A stretch of DNA of 64,000 nt from Orientallactaga sibirica (GCA_036365145.1 JAEOAD010000024.1:8827001-8891000); one strand, 5' to 3'; positions 25,350-38,130 are shown, counted from the stretch's first letter. Program-made: numbers and translations. Notes: generated from the letters alone by a model not told the origin.

Positions 25350-25577
25350 TTATTTTAAGATTTTTATTTTTATTTATTTGAGAGAGATAGAGAGAGAGTG
25401 AGTGAGAAAGAGGCAGAAAGAGAAAGAGAGAGAATAAATGGCATGCCAAGGATCAGCCACTGAAAATGAACTCCAGAAACATGTGCCAACTTGTGCATCT
25501 GGCTTATGTGAGTGATCATCCTGGGTCCTTTGGCTTTGCAGGCAAGTGCCTTAACTGCTAAGTGATCTCTGCAGCCC
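25350..25577 (-). mobile_element. tRNA-derived SINE (DIP-like)
   Basis: The minus-strand head 'ggctgcagagatcacttagc' lies at the right end. The cagatgcacaagttggcac body and a (TC)n/A-rich tail follow. Imperfect flanks tagttgcctgttt and tagttatgtgttt fit the target site. Confidence 0.8.
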
Positions 25578-26220
25578 TAGTTATGTGTTTATCTCAATTT
25601 TAACTTGTACTCTACATACTAATATCAAATTTATTTAAAATAAACTTATTTTATATTGTCTGGTTGAATTATTCAAACAAAAGTATTTCATACAATTTCT
25701 ATTAAATCTAGAAATAATGGTCCTCTGAAATGAGGCAGTTTGTGTCACATTTGTTCATAAGTGAATACTTGAAGAAATAACCTTCCATGATTATTTTCTA
25801 AATTCTTCCTATCTCATCATCCTCAAATTGTTTGTTTCTCGTGGGTAATGCAGCATGTGGAAGTCTTCATAAATGATGTATTTTCTAGAGGATGGATCAG
25901 CAATTAATAGTAGATGAGTCATCAGGACACATTTAATTATGCAGTAGGCAGTGCAATACATTAGCAAAGATGCAAGTATGACACTTTCAAATAAAAATAA
26001 TAATAAAACTTTCGGGAACTGTGACTTCGTATTGGCACATTCATTTTCTGCCTCCAGGTTATGCTAGATTTTAGCTCCTACCCTCCACAATGTAATTTAA
26101 CACAAGAAGCGCACTCTTTCCTAATGACACCACCTTTTGAGCAATGTTCTAATAGATCATGGGTTGATGATGTTCATTAATGATGAATCACACTAATATA
26201 TCATTTTCTCTGTCACACAG

Positions 26221-26382
26221 GTGTTTTATCAGATTAATTTCACTGGTGCAATGACCTGTGATGAAGATGCATTACTTAAGAATAATGCAATTCAAAAAGA
26301 AATGGAATTTAGAATGAAACCTGTATTCAGCAGCTTTGAAGATCAATTGAAAAAACTTTATCAAAACAGTAGCTATGAATAA
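26221..26382 (+). CDS. Candidate terminal coding exon, unidentified gene
   Basis: A branchpoint-like cactaat and the acceptor tttctctgtcacacag end at 26,220. From the next base one frame stays open for 53 codons to a TAA at 26,380; the other two frames close within a dozen codons. The product begins VFYQINFTGAMTCDEDALLK and ends KLYQNSSYE. It is acidic/basic mixed, with two potential N-glycosylation motifs (NFT, NSS), one cysteine and a helical-looking middle. A good donor-like site (atg/gtaagc) lies at 26,400, after the stop, so the exon might also end there. I do not recognise the family. It is outside any repeat I can identify. A chance frame or decayed exon remains possible. Confidence 0.35.
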   Translation: MFYQINFTGAMTCDEDALLKNNAIQKEMEFRMKPVFSSFEDQLKKLYQNSSYE

Positions 26383-26545
26383 GACACATAATCAAAATGG
26401 TAAGCCCATATTCTAGTACTTAAAAAAAGAAAAGAAGCTTAATTCTACTTTTAATTTTAAAAGGCCAGACATCAACATACTTAAACAATAGTGTTTGGCT
26501 CCTAGATAAGTAATTTAGACTAGTTATAAAAATGTCAAAATCAAG

Positions 26546-26575
26546 TCTTTTTTTTTTTTTTTTTTTTTTTTTGTA
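26546..26575. repeat. Poly-T tract
   Basis: About 26 consecutive T in otherwise unique sequence; no SINE body adjoins it. Confidence 0.8.
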
Positions 26576-26869
26576 AAATTAAAACAATCTGTCGAAAGCT
26601 TTGTCCTTCACAGTGCTTAGGCAAGATTGCTGAAGTTAGTTGCTTTTTTTTCTTAGTTTGGACACTGAGCAAAGCACAGACCTTATACTTTTTATAATAA
26701 AACTACAAATATTTTACATAATATATTTCAGTGAATATAAACAATGTGGAGATTGTTGGAAGTCACCTACACATGCATAAGTAGACAATACATATTTAAA
26801 ATATACTCAAATACTATTTCACATTGGAAAATATGAATAAAATTTTCAAACATTGTAAGGAAGATTTTT

Positions 26870-26924
26870 AAAATATATTTTATTTATTTGTTTGAAAGAG
26901 AGAAAGAGGCAGAGATAGATAGAT

Positions 26925-26970
<46 letters not shown>

Positions 26971-27128
26971 GAATGGGATCTCCAGGGCCTCCAGCCATGG
27001 CAAACAAACTCCAGATGCATACACCCCCTTGTGCATCTGGCTTATGTGGGTCCTGCAGAGTCAAAATGGGATCCTTTGGCTTTGCACGCAAATGCCTTAA
27101 CCGCTAAGCCGTCTCTCCAGCCCAAGAT
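26870..27128 (-). mobile_element. tRNA-derived SINE (DIP-like) A of a tandem pair
   Basis: The minus-strand head ggctggagagacggcttagc lies at 27,122. The 'ccagatgcacaagggggtg' body, a (TC)n/GATA-type tail (26,911-26,970) and an A-rich end follow. Flanked by gtaaggaagattttt (26,855) and gtaaggaaggattt (27,129). The tetranucleotide run lies in the SINE tail. Confidence 0.85.
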
Positions 27129-27142
27129 GTAAGGAAGGATTT

Positions 27143-27380
27143 ATTTTTGTTTTGTTTTGTTTTGTATTTTTCATTTGTTTGTTTGTTTGTTTGTTTTGTG
27201 AGAGACACAGAGAGAGATAGAGAATGGGCACACCATGGCCTCTCAGGCAATGTGAAGAAATTCCAGATGTTTATGCCCCATTGTGGGCAAGTGCAGCATT
27301 GTACCATTGCATCACTTGTGTCTGGCTAAATGTTGGACCTGAAGAATCAAAGGGGCATTCTTAGGCTTAGCAGGCAGGCA
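27143..27380 (-). mobile_element. tRNA-derived SINE (DIP-like) B of a tandem pair
   Basis: It lies directly right of SINE A in the same orientation, with 'ccagacacaagtgatgcaat' body sequence and a tail of (TTTG)n on the plus strand. It is flanked by gtaaggaaggattt (27,129) and gtaaggaaggttttt (27,381). It therefore used the duplicated target of its neighbour, or the reverse. The tRNA head is partly lost. Confidence 0.7.
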
Positions 27381-27599
27381 GTAAGGAAGGTTTTTAATTA
27401 GACCATTTCAAGGTGATAATGAAATAAAAAGTATTAATTATAGCTTATTATTTCATTTTTATTTTTAATTATAAAGTTGAATCTCAATTACCATTCTATT
27501 AAATTACTTTTGATTATTATCTACATGGAATTGAAGGTATCATTAAGAATACATTGAATCTTATATTTTCGGGTTTTCTTTAAAAAAACTTGTCTCTCA

Positions 27600-27775
27600 G
27601 CCAGGCGTGGTGGTGCACGCCTTTAATCACAACACTCGGGAGGCAGAGGTAGGATGATCGCCAAGAGTTCGAGGCCACTCTGAGACTACGCAGTGAAGTC
27701 AAGGTCAGCCTAAGTAAGACCCTACCTTGGAAAACCACAGAAAACCAAAAACCAAAAAACAAAACCAAAAAAAAA
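27600..27775 (+). mobile_element. B1 SINE
   Basis: It begins gccaggcgtggtggtgcacg, the 7SL-derived B1 head, and runs through 'gttcgaggccactctgag' to an A-rich tail. A repeat ending aaacttgtct flanks it on both sides (27,582-27,595 and about 27,776-27,789). Confidence 0.9.
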
Positions 27776-28777
27776 AAAAAAACTTGTCTAACTTTTATTC
27801 ATATTCATACACATAAATTATTGTATCATGTAAATCTATACTTTATCATATAATTTCTGAATTTAATTTTATCTTTCAGTATTGGCCATAACATTCCAAG
27901 TTAATCTGGATTCATGCTTAATATACACGACTTCTCTGACATCAGTTTACAATGGTGTTTGTTATAGTCATATTTCATATAATTGATATTTAATACTTAG
28001 ATCTTACAGTTAATTTGTTGATTTAGAACACATTTCAACCAACTTTATGCACTGACAAAAAAGTAATTATGTTCTCTTATTAATGGGGACATGATTTCAT
28101 CCAGAAGCGATCTAAGTGACCCTAACGAAGGCATCCAGGGATGTGATCCTTTTCTTTACTTTTCAATTTTTATTACAAAGTGTGTAAAGACATAACACTT
28201 TCATTTCAATAATCAATGGAGAAGAATAAGTGCTATGGCCGTACAAAGGTCAAGTTAAATTACTAGCATTCTTCTACTCAAGGCCAGGACAATAAATTAA
28301 AGTACCACCCCATTCTGGGGGAATTGTAAGGCATGTGTAACAGTGACTGAAACTGGTACCTCCATCATATTCCTATTTTTTCTGTTTTCAGAAAAACAAA
28401 AATAGCTAGATGAAGGCAGATGGTGGTGAAGAGCCATGCATTTATGCACATGGCAGTGTCAGTCACATCTATACTGCATATAGTACATGTGCTGGAACAG
28501 AACCATTTATCCTCTAACACACAGCATAAACTACTCAGGGAATATTTTTTTCTTGACCTCTGACCACAATGAAAATCAGAACCAACAAACATACTACTGC
28601 TACAATAACAATGTAGAACTCGCAGACTGTGGAAGAGTACTAGCAATGGGGGAATTACACATTCTTTTTGTATAGAGAGGTAGAAAACTACTGTGATGTT
28701 TACAGGTTCCTGAGTATAAGCTATGGGTTAATACATTTAACTTTGTAGACAGAAAACCTAATTAAAAATGGAATACA

Positions 28778-29125
28778 GGGACTGAAGAAATGGTTCACTG
28801 GATAAAGTGCTTGGCACCCAAAAGTGAGTGTCTGAGTCCAGATCCCAGCACCCATGTAAACCATACAAGGCAATATGCCATTAATCTCAGTAAGGAGAAC
28901 CACACTCTGGGACTATCTGCACTATTTGCAATAGAAAGCTAGCAAGCCCAAGCATTGGACATTAGGTTCATTGAAAGCCTTGTGTTAAAATAAAGAATGA
29001 TGTGGAGAATCTGAGTAAGACACCCTAATGACCTCAGGCTTCCACATGCATTTGTACAATTGTGCATGGAGATGTATGTGTTTTTGTGGCCCCAAACTTA
29101 CATGAGCATGCATATGCATACACAT
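28778..29125 (+). mobile_element. B3-like (B2-superfamily) SINE
   Basis: The tRNA-like head 'ggactgaagaaatggttcac' with 'ggataaagtgcttg' and 'cccagcacccatgtaaa' resembles rodent B3/B2. The tail holds 'gaatctgagtaagacaccc' and 'cttccacatgcat'. It differs from the DIP-like SINEs and looks older. Confidence 0.65.
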
Positions 29126-29158
29126 CACATAAACGTGGCAAACAGAAAATAGCATAAG

Positions 29159-29380
29159 GGGCTAGATAGATGGATCAGCAGTTAAGGCACTTGCCTGCAA
29201 AGCCTAATGAGCTTGGTTCAAATCCAAAGTTCCCATGTGAAAGTGACACATGCATCTGGAGTTCATTTGAAGTAGGTGGAGGCCCTCATGTGTCCATTAT
29301 TTCTCTCTTTATCTGCTTCTCTTTCTCTGTCTTGTTCTGCATGCAAATAATTTAATAAATGAATAAATAATTAAAAATAA
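29159..29380 (+). mobile_element. tRNA-derived SINE (DIP-like)
   Basis: Head ggggctagatagatggatca, 'ggcacttgcctgcaaagcct', a shortened body (acatgcatctggagttcat), a pyrimidine tract and an (AAAT)n-type tail. It lacks ~10 bp of the usual body around 'gatgcacaagg'. Confidence 0.85.
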
Positions 29381-29399
29381 AATAACAAAATAGTGTAAT

Positions 29400-31400
29400 A
29401 TTTGTAAGTGGTATGAGAGTGAGAACAAATTATCTTTTGTTGCTTTCTCATATCAGTACACTACAGAAAAAGGACTGACAATCAATGGCAAAAACTTTCA
29501 TTCTGTAGAATCAGTGACCTAACGGGCCAGCAAGCACATGCATAGAACCCTCATGATGTCAGGGGCCAGACACAAGCTCAAGGTCATGGCAACATCCAAA
29601 CCCAAGCAGTAATAGATACCAGCACTGTGTTTCCACACTGCCAGCAGCCAATAATGGTAACATATTCACAGTATGTCTTTGTTCATTTATGAGTCAAGAC
29701 ACCCCATATGGACAAGCAGATTAACCTGGAAAGATATACCTTACTCTTGTAAATTTTCCTTCCTAGACTGAATACTTATGGTGAAAACTCCTTGCCAGAA
29801 CTAAGAACTGCTCTCTGAATGTATAGCACAAGCCCAGGAAGCCAGGCGAAAGAAAGAGGCAAATAACTCCAGGTTGAAAAGTAATCAGATATTTATGATT
29901 TATGCATTGGAATATAGCAATGAGACAGTAGATTAAGTAAATATTTGTACTTGCAATATATTTTCACCTACCAATGTATGTATTTCCTCTTAATATTTTA
30001 TGGCATAAAAAGGGAAAGAGAGTACACACATACAGTGAGAGAGACAGAGTGAGAAAGAGATGTCAGAAACATCCTGTTAAGGCATTCATTTGTTGTATTC
30101 ACTTATAGTTACTTAAATGAATTATTTAAATTCCCTACAATATAGTCATTTCTAAAGAGTGGGAAGTTCCCACAAGCAGCAGTTATATTGGACCTGTGTA
30201 CTTTCTCTGCTAATGATAACCTACAATCCACTTTGTGGTGCCATAACCAAAACATATTTACACAGGCTTATCTTCACCATCAGACACTTTCAAATCTTCG
30301 ATGAAATCTTCCATAAATTAGTATAATATTGCTCTATGCTAAAGAATTTGTATTGTGACTATGAGCACATGAGCCTGATCCTGCTGTGTGTGTGTGTGTG
30401 TGTGTGTGTGTGTCTTTAATTTTAATCCTAAATATCTAAAGGACTTGTTACAATGAAAGAGTGAAATAGCCTGTTAAAGAATCAGCTGAGGCAGGAGCTT
30501 GGGGCTGTGATGCCAGGCATATGTGATGTTTTACCAGTTGATAAAAGTGAGTTATATCACCCTAATACCCAGAATACAGGAAGGTATGAACTGTGTTGTG
30601 TAAGATTCCATAACTATAATAATAACATCATGACTAACTTAGAGAATATGATTTTTCTTCCTCCATTGCCTTTAGGCCCCTCTGTCTATAGAGGTTTTCA
30701 CTCCCAATGGCATAATAATTCCTCCAGTGAACACAGAGCAAAGAAACAAGAAAGTTGAATGAATGGCTACCACCACTATTTCACTTCTGATTCCTTCTTC
30801 CAGCTACCAGAAATACACAGGCTATGTTGGAGGGAGTGGAAGATATGAATACATGTGGGAAGTGGAGGATTCATTGGAACTTCTTCTGATTCTTTCCTAC
30901 GTTCTGGTAATGGTAAGGGGAAAGTTACAATAAAAATATGATGACAAGGGAAAATCATTTCATAAAATGATTTTTATGAAAGAAGACCTCAGCTAACCTA
31001 ATTGGTATTGGTCAAGGGTGATGGAAGTCTAGAATGAGTGGCAATAACAGGTTAAACAAAATCAAAGGTGATATACATCAGTGATGGCTTTGTGGACATT
31101 ATTTGTTGCTAACAAATTCATTTCTTCTTTGCTTGTTTTGTTTTTTCTATTGAATAGCTTGTATTTGTGGGTGTAAGAGATTGTGCTGTCATTTTGAAGA
31201 CCTTCTGTGTTCCTAGCATTTGACATAATTATCAAGTTTTAGACCCTCTCTTGCTCAAAGTATGACTCAAATAATTTCCCATAGTCTTCAGGAAATCTTT
31301 GCAAAATAAATGCTAATGTCGTTCTACCTCCTGCTTCTGGCTCCCCCCTCTCCCAGTTATTATGTCTTTGATGAGGAATATTTGTAGAAATCGAACTATT
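29400..31400. other. AT-rich DNA, no recognised gene
   Basis: A (TG)n run lies at 30,383-30,412. The open frame at 30,507-30,758 (83 codons) lacks support. Confidence 0.4.
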
Positions 31401-31423
31401 AATCTTATTAATCAAGGTAATCT

Positions 31424-31437
31424 TTTTTTTTTTTTTT

Positions 31438-31474
<37 letters not shown>

Positions 31475-31670
31475 GAAGACAGAGATGGGCGTGCCAGCAG
31501 CCTCTCAGCTGCTGTGAACGAAATCCAGAGGCCTGCACCTGCTTGTGGCCTTGCGCCACTTTGCATCTGGTTAAACGTGGGACATGGAGATTGGAACCGC
31601 TGGAGATTGGAACAAGCGTTCTTAGGCTTAGGAGGCAGGTGCCTTAACCGCTAAGCCATCTCTCCAGCCC
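31424..31670 (-). mobile_element. tRNA-derived SINE (DIP-like), long subtype
   Basis: The minus-strand head gggctggagagatggcttag lies at 31,670. The body has 'ccagatgcaaagtggcgcaa' and 'ctgagaggctgctggc', with a (TC)n tail at 31,437-31,474. The 16-bp flanks (31,408-31,423 and 31,671-31,686, ttaatcaag.taatct) match at 15 of 16. It shares a duplicated 'ccaatctccagcggttccaatctcca' block with the copy at 13,591. Confidence 0.9.
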
Positions 31671-31885
31671 TTAATCAAGTTAATCTTGAATGTTAGGGAC
31701 ATAAAATGTACCGCATGGTTATTTACAGGAGAATCAAACCAGCACATATCTTCCTCTGTCTCCAAAATTACACTAATTCTGAAAAGTATCTCAAAGATGC
31801 TTGGAAGGTCTGAACCCTCATCATTCATTGCTATGGTCTACAATTGCATATACTATTACTGGTTCTCCCTTATTTTTTGTTCAAA

Positions 31886-32444
31886 CCTCCTAAGTTGTCC
31901 CTGATTGAAACTCTCTGGAAGTTCATACTTCTTTGAATTTGGTCCTTATTCAGTATAAAGTTCCTACCATGGGGTCATTGTCTGAAGTGCTTTTTTAGGG
32001 AGGACACAGTTAAGGATTTCATGAATAAAATAATTTGCAATTTGGTTTGGAAGAATATTGTGTAAAGAGAAATAAAGAGTCCAAGAATTTGAGTTGGAAT
32101 GATAAAACACAAAGAAATTATGTACACACATATATAGAAACAAAATTATGAGCAAGCATGATTCAATTTATTATGAAAAATCATATTTATGCCAGAAATA
32201 AAATGTTGGTTTAATATTACTATATCATTCTTTTAAAACATTATGTCATTGAATTAAAAAATGCCTATAGTTATATGCCAAACAGATAGTTGGTAATGTT
32301 CAATAAAATCATCTAGAAAATATATACCAGAAAGATGTCCAAAATTTTTCAGATTAATATATTGTGGAAAGATGTGGACAACTGGTTATAAATATTAAAA
32401 TATTGCTGTAAGAATTACTAATTTCAAGTTACAGAACAACATCA
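31886..32444 (+). repeat. Left arm of a ~550-bp inverted duplication
   Basis: This segment recurs as its reverse complement at 33,428-33,967. Identity is very high by eye, with two short gaps in the right arm (about 12 bp near 33,571 and about 9-10 bp near 33,535). Both arms contain the same 63-codon open frame, but in unsupported context. Neither arm matches a repeat I recognise. Confidence 0.9.
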
Positions 32445-32791
32445 AACTGATACATTAAATTACATTTTAAATATTCTAATTAAAATTTAAAAGCATGTGC
32501 ATATATTAAAACAGGAACAAGAGACCCATGACAATAATAATTGCAATGCACTTTATAATAAAAAAAAGTGTGTGTGCATGTGTGTGTGTATGTGTGCATG
32601 TACATGAAGTTGGGGCTTGTTAAACAATGTTCCAAACAAAGTATGACACGTTGACACATTGAATGGGCCATTCATTTTCTTAGAAATCATTTTCTCCTTG
32701 TCTAAAAGTGACTAAAACCTCTCCCTCCTTCTCCAATATGAAGGGAGTCTCAATAATCTGCACTTTGGTATTCAAGCTTGCATTACACCAG

Positions 32792-32914
<123 letters not shown>

Positions 32915-33267
32915 TAAGTAATGTTTCTATATGTGTCTCCTTGTTAGTCTGTCTTTTGTCAGTATCTGTTAATTTGTTGAGGCAGTTTCAATTCTTTACC
33001 TACTAAAGAAATTTGAAACCTCTGTATATTTCAACTCTAATATAAATAATAAAAATTTTAAAATAATTGAGATATATAGGAAATAACATAGAAAAAACTG
33101 TTCTTAAAAAAGAAATAGAAAGTTTAAAATATATTATAATACACATTACATTCCCATCCTCATCAATAAGAAAAGAACATCTATTCTAAGATATCAAGTC
33201 ATCACTAGTGCTAAATTACTGTTGTTTAAATAGAACAAATTTGGAATTTGTTCCCATTTCCTGGGGG

Positions 33268-33427
33268 ATATATATATATATATATATATGATTTATATAT
33301 ATGTATAATTAATATATATGTAATATATACTAATAATATATGATAATATATAATAATATTATAATATAATATATAATAATAATATATTAATAATATATTA
33401 ATAATATATTAATAATGATATATATAT
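33268..33427. repeat. TA-rich low-complexity tract
   Basis: (TA)n followed by degenerate 'taatatat' units, ending exactly where the right arm of the inverted duplication begins. Confidence 0.9.
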
Positions 33428-33967
33428 TGATGTTGTTCTGTAACTTGAAATTAGTAATTCTTACAGCAATATTTTAATATTTGTAACCAGTTGTCCACAT
33501 CTTTCCACAATATATTAATCTGAAAAATTTTGGACATATATATTTTCTAGATGATTTTATTGAACATTACCAACTAATATAACTATAGGCATTTTTTAAT
33601 TCAATGACATAATGTTTTAAAAGAACGATATAGTAATATTAAACCAACATTTTATTTCTGGCATAAATATGATTTTTCATATTAAATTGAATCATGCTTG
33701 CTCATAATTTTGTTTCTATATATGTGTGTACATAATTTCTTTGTGTTTTATCATTCCAACTCAAATTCTTGGACTCTTTATTTCTCTTTACACAATATTC
33801 TTCCAAACCAAATTGCAAATTATTTTATTCATGAAATCCTTAACTGTGTCCTCCCTAAAAAAGCACTTCAGACAATGACCCCATGGTAGGAACTTTATAC
33901 TGAATAAGGACCAAATTCAAAGAAGTATGAACTTCCAGAGAGTTTCAATCAGGGACAACTTAGGAGG
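33428..33967 (-). repeat. Right arm of the inverted duplication
   Basis: Reverse complement of 31,886-32,444. Both ends of this arm are TA repeats (33,268-33,427 and 33,969-34,014), whereas the left arm sits in ordinary sequence. The right arm is therefore the likelier inserted copy. Confidence 0.9.

Positions 33968-33968
<1 letters not shown>

Positions 33969-34014
<46 letters not shown>
33969..34014. repeat. (TA)n microsatellite
   Basis: About 45 bp of pure TA, directly bordering the right inverted arm. Confidence 0.95.
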
Positions 34015-34015
<1 letters not shown>

Positions 34016-34019
34016 TTAA

Positions 34020-35590
34020 AGTATCCTGAGTAATAGAAGGGCATTTGTTAGTCTAGTGGGGTGACTCTGAATGAATTCCTAATATTTTTAGGATAAGAAC
34101 TGGTCTTCATAAAGACTAAGTCTATGAGCAGAATGTTGGCCTTCCAGCTGCCCGACTCTGTAGATGGAGCATGGTTTGCAAAGGAAGACTAATGGCCTGG
34201 ATCATGACTTAATTAGTAATGCCTACATAGTGACACTCCATTAAAAACACTAGACCCAAAGTTCTTTGTGATTTTCTGATTTGATGTGTAAGAGAGGATT
34301 ATACACTAACTCCATGGAGAGAAAGCATGGGAGATCTGCACACTGGATCTTCCAGCTTTCACCCTCTGTATGTTCTTTATAATAAAACTCTAATCCTGAG
34401 TATATTGTTTTCCTGGGTACTGAGAACTCCTTTATCAAGTCATCATACCTTAAAGGGGTCACAGGAATCCCTGGATTTACAGCCAGTCAGTCAGTCTGGA
34501 TGAGTAATGTCAGAAATAAATTGTATTGCAGAATCCCAGATGGGGTTTGAAATGAGATAATTACCTAGTCTCTTAGGAATATCACTGAGTGACATTCACA
34601 CTCTTGCATTGCTTGTGGTTTAATAAATTTGTAAACCTCTATGGCTGGCAATGAGGCTGTCAAGTAAATATAAATTTCAGTTAACCAACCAGTTCTTTGG
34701 AATTAATTCCATAGCGTTCAAGTCTATGATTATATTTACAGAATTACAAAGGTAACTCAGTTCATCACAAAGTTTCTGGTTCAACCTAAATAATTAACAA
34801 TGATGTGTGGCCAAGTAACTTCTAAGAGAATATTATACCAGTATTTTTCAACTGAAAATAACTAAATATAATCTCAAATACATGTTAAGAAATATAAAAT
34901 GTAACATGTAAAAAACCCAAAGATATAATTTCAACTAAAATTAACATGCTTAGGACACATGTAGAGTATGTAAAATGCAAACCATATTAATAATTAGAAA
35001 TGTCTTTTGGGGCATAATTCAGATACAATAGAACAGAGGAAACAAGCATTATATGACCTTCACAGGCTATCAGCTATATACGCTTGAACTACTATCACAT
35101 TTTCAGGTAACATATTGGAAGAAAATACCTACTAACATAATAAATGATCATAAACATTTAAAAAATACATTGTAAAAATAACAAAATAATGTATGCATTT
35201 GTAAATAATCATTTGTATAGGATATTCATGTAATTTGACATTTAAAAAAGATGATGCATTCTTCCCCAAACTGGATCAACTAAACACAGAAATAAATTCG
35301 GTCTATTCTGTCCATCCAGTCAGACTGGCTGGTCCTCCTCAGCTGATATTTCTACTGACTCAAGAGAAGTGAGTAAGAATTGTGAACTTGTCAGAAAAAT
35401 CATCATATGTCATACCTTCATGATACTCCACAATTTGTTTTAAATATCTGAATATTTGAACTGAAATAAAAAACTGACTAAAAATATATATATATAATTT
35501 TTTACTAGTTTCTGGTTTGGTTGTATATTGGGACTATATTCTATGGTTAGGTAAATATCGTACTTTTAAGTTTAACTTAATTTCACATTA
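34020..35590. other. AT-rich DNA, no recognised gene
   Basis: Nothing recognised. Confidence 0.4.
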
Positions 35591-35594
35591 TATT

Positions 35595-35766
35595 TTTGTT
35601 TCTTTGTTTGGGTTTTTTTTTGTTTGTTTGTTTGTTTTGCGGTAGGATTTCATTCTAGCCCAGGCTGACCTGGAATTTACTATGGAGTCTCAGGGTCGTC
35701 TCAAACTCATTGCCATCCTCCTACCTATGCTTCCCAAGTGCTGGGATTAAAGCCCACCACACCCAT
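35595..35766 (-). mobile_element. B1 SINE
   Basis: The plus strand shows the T-rich tail, 'agcccaggctgacctgg', 'gtgctgggattaaag' and the 'ccaccac' head on the right. Imperfect flanks tcacattatattt and tcacattgtaattt fit the target duplication. A short second 7SL-like piece (35,807-35,873, gctgtgagccaccatggg) follows. Confidence 0.85.
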
Positions 35767-36144
35767 CTCACATTGTAATTTATATTCATTTACTTTTAGC
35801 CCAAACTCAATGCAGTGCCCTGCTTTAACCTCCTAAATTGAAGATTATAGCTGTGAGCCACCATGGGTGACTTGAATTTTATAAATGTCATATCTTTCTT
35901 GTTACTTAAGGAATTAAAAGCACATGGAGATAAACTTATTATGATTCAAAAAGCACATGTAATGCACTTTAAGCATAAAAAGTTAGTTGTTAGTATTTAG
36001 ACACTACATTTTAAAAAAAAGAAATATGAATTTAAACTTTTTACATTTTGAGTATCATTTTCATAAGAAGTTTCCATTTCAGTTACAAAATACATTGTAC
36101 TTAATTGGCTAAAATAATATACCCATACATTTTGAGTTTATTTT

Positions 36145-36599
36145 TGTAAGGTTTAGGAGTGACCAAGACCACACAAACCACTCTGAGGCAAAGATGAAAG
36201 CTTTCATTCTGGAAAATCATGAGCTGCCAGGGCTGCCTCACAAGAAAGGAGCACAGTACACCCGAATTGTCAGGTAGTGGCTTTATAGTGCTTTTTCAGT
36301 TGGGGGAAGGTGTGGAAGGAAAAAGAATTTGTTAGTTAAGTTGAATAGCAAAGTTCCTTTAGGGGAGATCATTACATTATCTATTTAAAATAGCTAGTGT
36401 GTGATACCTGAACAGTGACCATGTAACTTATGAGATAAGATAAGGGGGCAGGAAACCATGGCCTGGGGCATTGTTAGGCAAGGAAGGGATAATCACTGGG
36501 TAGTTTGTTGAGGAATGTGGATATTCCATTTTCCTATGCCTCTGTCACCATTCTGCTGTCTTGGTGACTCCATCTTGGGACCCCCCGTCAGACCTAACA
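36145..36599 (-). repeat. Solo ERV LTR with target duplication
   Basis: On the minus strand it runs from tgttaggtctgac to ccttaca (455 bp). A TATA-like ctataaagccac lies near the middle, followed by a leader-like R/U5. An exact 5-bp duplication, atttt, flanks it (36,140-36,144 and 36,600-36,604). The TG...CA ends and the layout support an exogenous-type retroviral LTR; I cannot assign the class. It is a solo LTR left by recombination. Confidence 0.75.
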
Positions 36600-37850
36600 A
36601 TTTTAGCTTGTATACCAGAGAAATTATACATATTCCCTACTCTTTAGTGTTTATGACTTATTCTCTGTATTAGTGAACATATTTTCATATCATTTATGTA
36701 GCCTGCAGGAATAATTCAGAAGGGAATAATCGCTGCCTGTCAGTTCACAGTGTATTTCTAATCATATTCCATCACTGACACGTGTTTTACATTGTTAAGA
36801 CATCCTGTCTGAAAAACAAAACTCCGAAATGGAATCTAAAAAGCCCATTCTTTCAGATGGTTTGAATTATTCATGAACACAGCACCTTGTCAGCACTTAG
36901 AATGTAATCAAAATATAAATGATGCATGCACGTGTCATGTCTAAATTCCATACTGGATGTTTCTAAGTTATTCACAACAGTCGCTAACCTATAAAATGTA
37001 AAGTACACTTGAAACTGTTAAAATAGTTTTGTCAAAACTTCTAGAGTTAATGTATTTTACTTGAATTTCAACTATCATAAAATATAATATGAACTACTCC
37101 CAATGTCTTCATTAAAACAGATTATGTAATTTAGTACATAATGAACTATCTTACATTTTTTTTTCCTTTTCACAGCTTTTAAAAATAATTTCAGAACACT
37201 CAAAGTATAACGTTGTTTCAGAGAAGTAACAGATACTTGAGTTGACTGGAAGGAATACTCAGGCATTCTAAAACATAAATATATAACTTCATTAATTATT
37301 CAGGCATTGTTATTGTAAAGTAACTAACTATATTCATAAGTCTCTGTGGGTAGAGAACATCTGAGATTTGATATATGACTTCTTACTTTTTTTTGTCTCA
37401 TGGAGTTTCCTGAAAGTTCACTTTAAATCAATGGATCTTCCAAAAGAAAATGCTTTTCTATTTTACCACATCCAGGAACATGAAGAAAAAAAAATGTGCT
37501 TAGATTATGATAAATGAAGATTTAGTTTCACATGAATGCTGTCAATAGTGAGCATGATGATATTACTTAGGATTATTGTACAGAACAATTAAAAAATAGA
37601 ATTTAGGAATATCTGAATCTAAATTTTCCATGTTTACACTTCAATTAATTTGGACAATAGAAAAAGATTTGAGACTTGCAATGAGATATACCTGTATTCA
37701 TTATAGTTTCAGTTACCTTTGCTTGTCTGTACATATGGGGGCATATAGAAATGGATGGATATGGAAATAGCTAAGTAGCTATTAAGCTTAGTATTATGTG
37801 GATAGAGAAGTATTTTGGAAGGTGAAATAGCTCTCGTTAAAATGATTTCA

Positions 37851-38024
37851 GGGCTGGAGAGATGGCTTAGTGGTTTTGGAACTTGACTGAGAAACCTAAG
37901 ACACCAGGTTTGATTCTCTAGAACCTATGTAAACCAGATGCCAGATGCATATGATTGTGCTTGTGACTGGAGTTCATTTGCCGTGGCTAGAAACCCTGGC
38001 TCATATTCTCTCTCTTTCTCTCTG

Positions 38025-38116
<92 letters not shown>

Positions 38117-38130
38117 AAAATAAAATACTA
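37851..38130 (+). mobile_element. tRNA-derived SINE (DIP-like)
   Basis: Head gggctggagagatggcttag, a diverged body, then (TC)n (37,998-38,068) and (AAAT)n (38,069-38,118) expansions of the tail. Flanks aaaatgatttca and aaaaatgttttca fit the target duplication. Confidence 0.9.

Noticed and set aside
31964..32155. 63-codon frame present twice, identical
   Set aside because: The two copies lie in the arms of an inverted duplication; identity reflects recent duplication, not selection on a protein.
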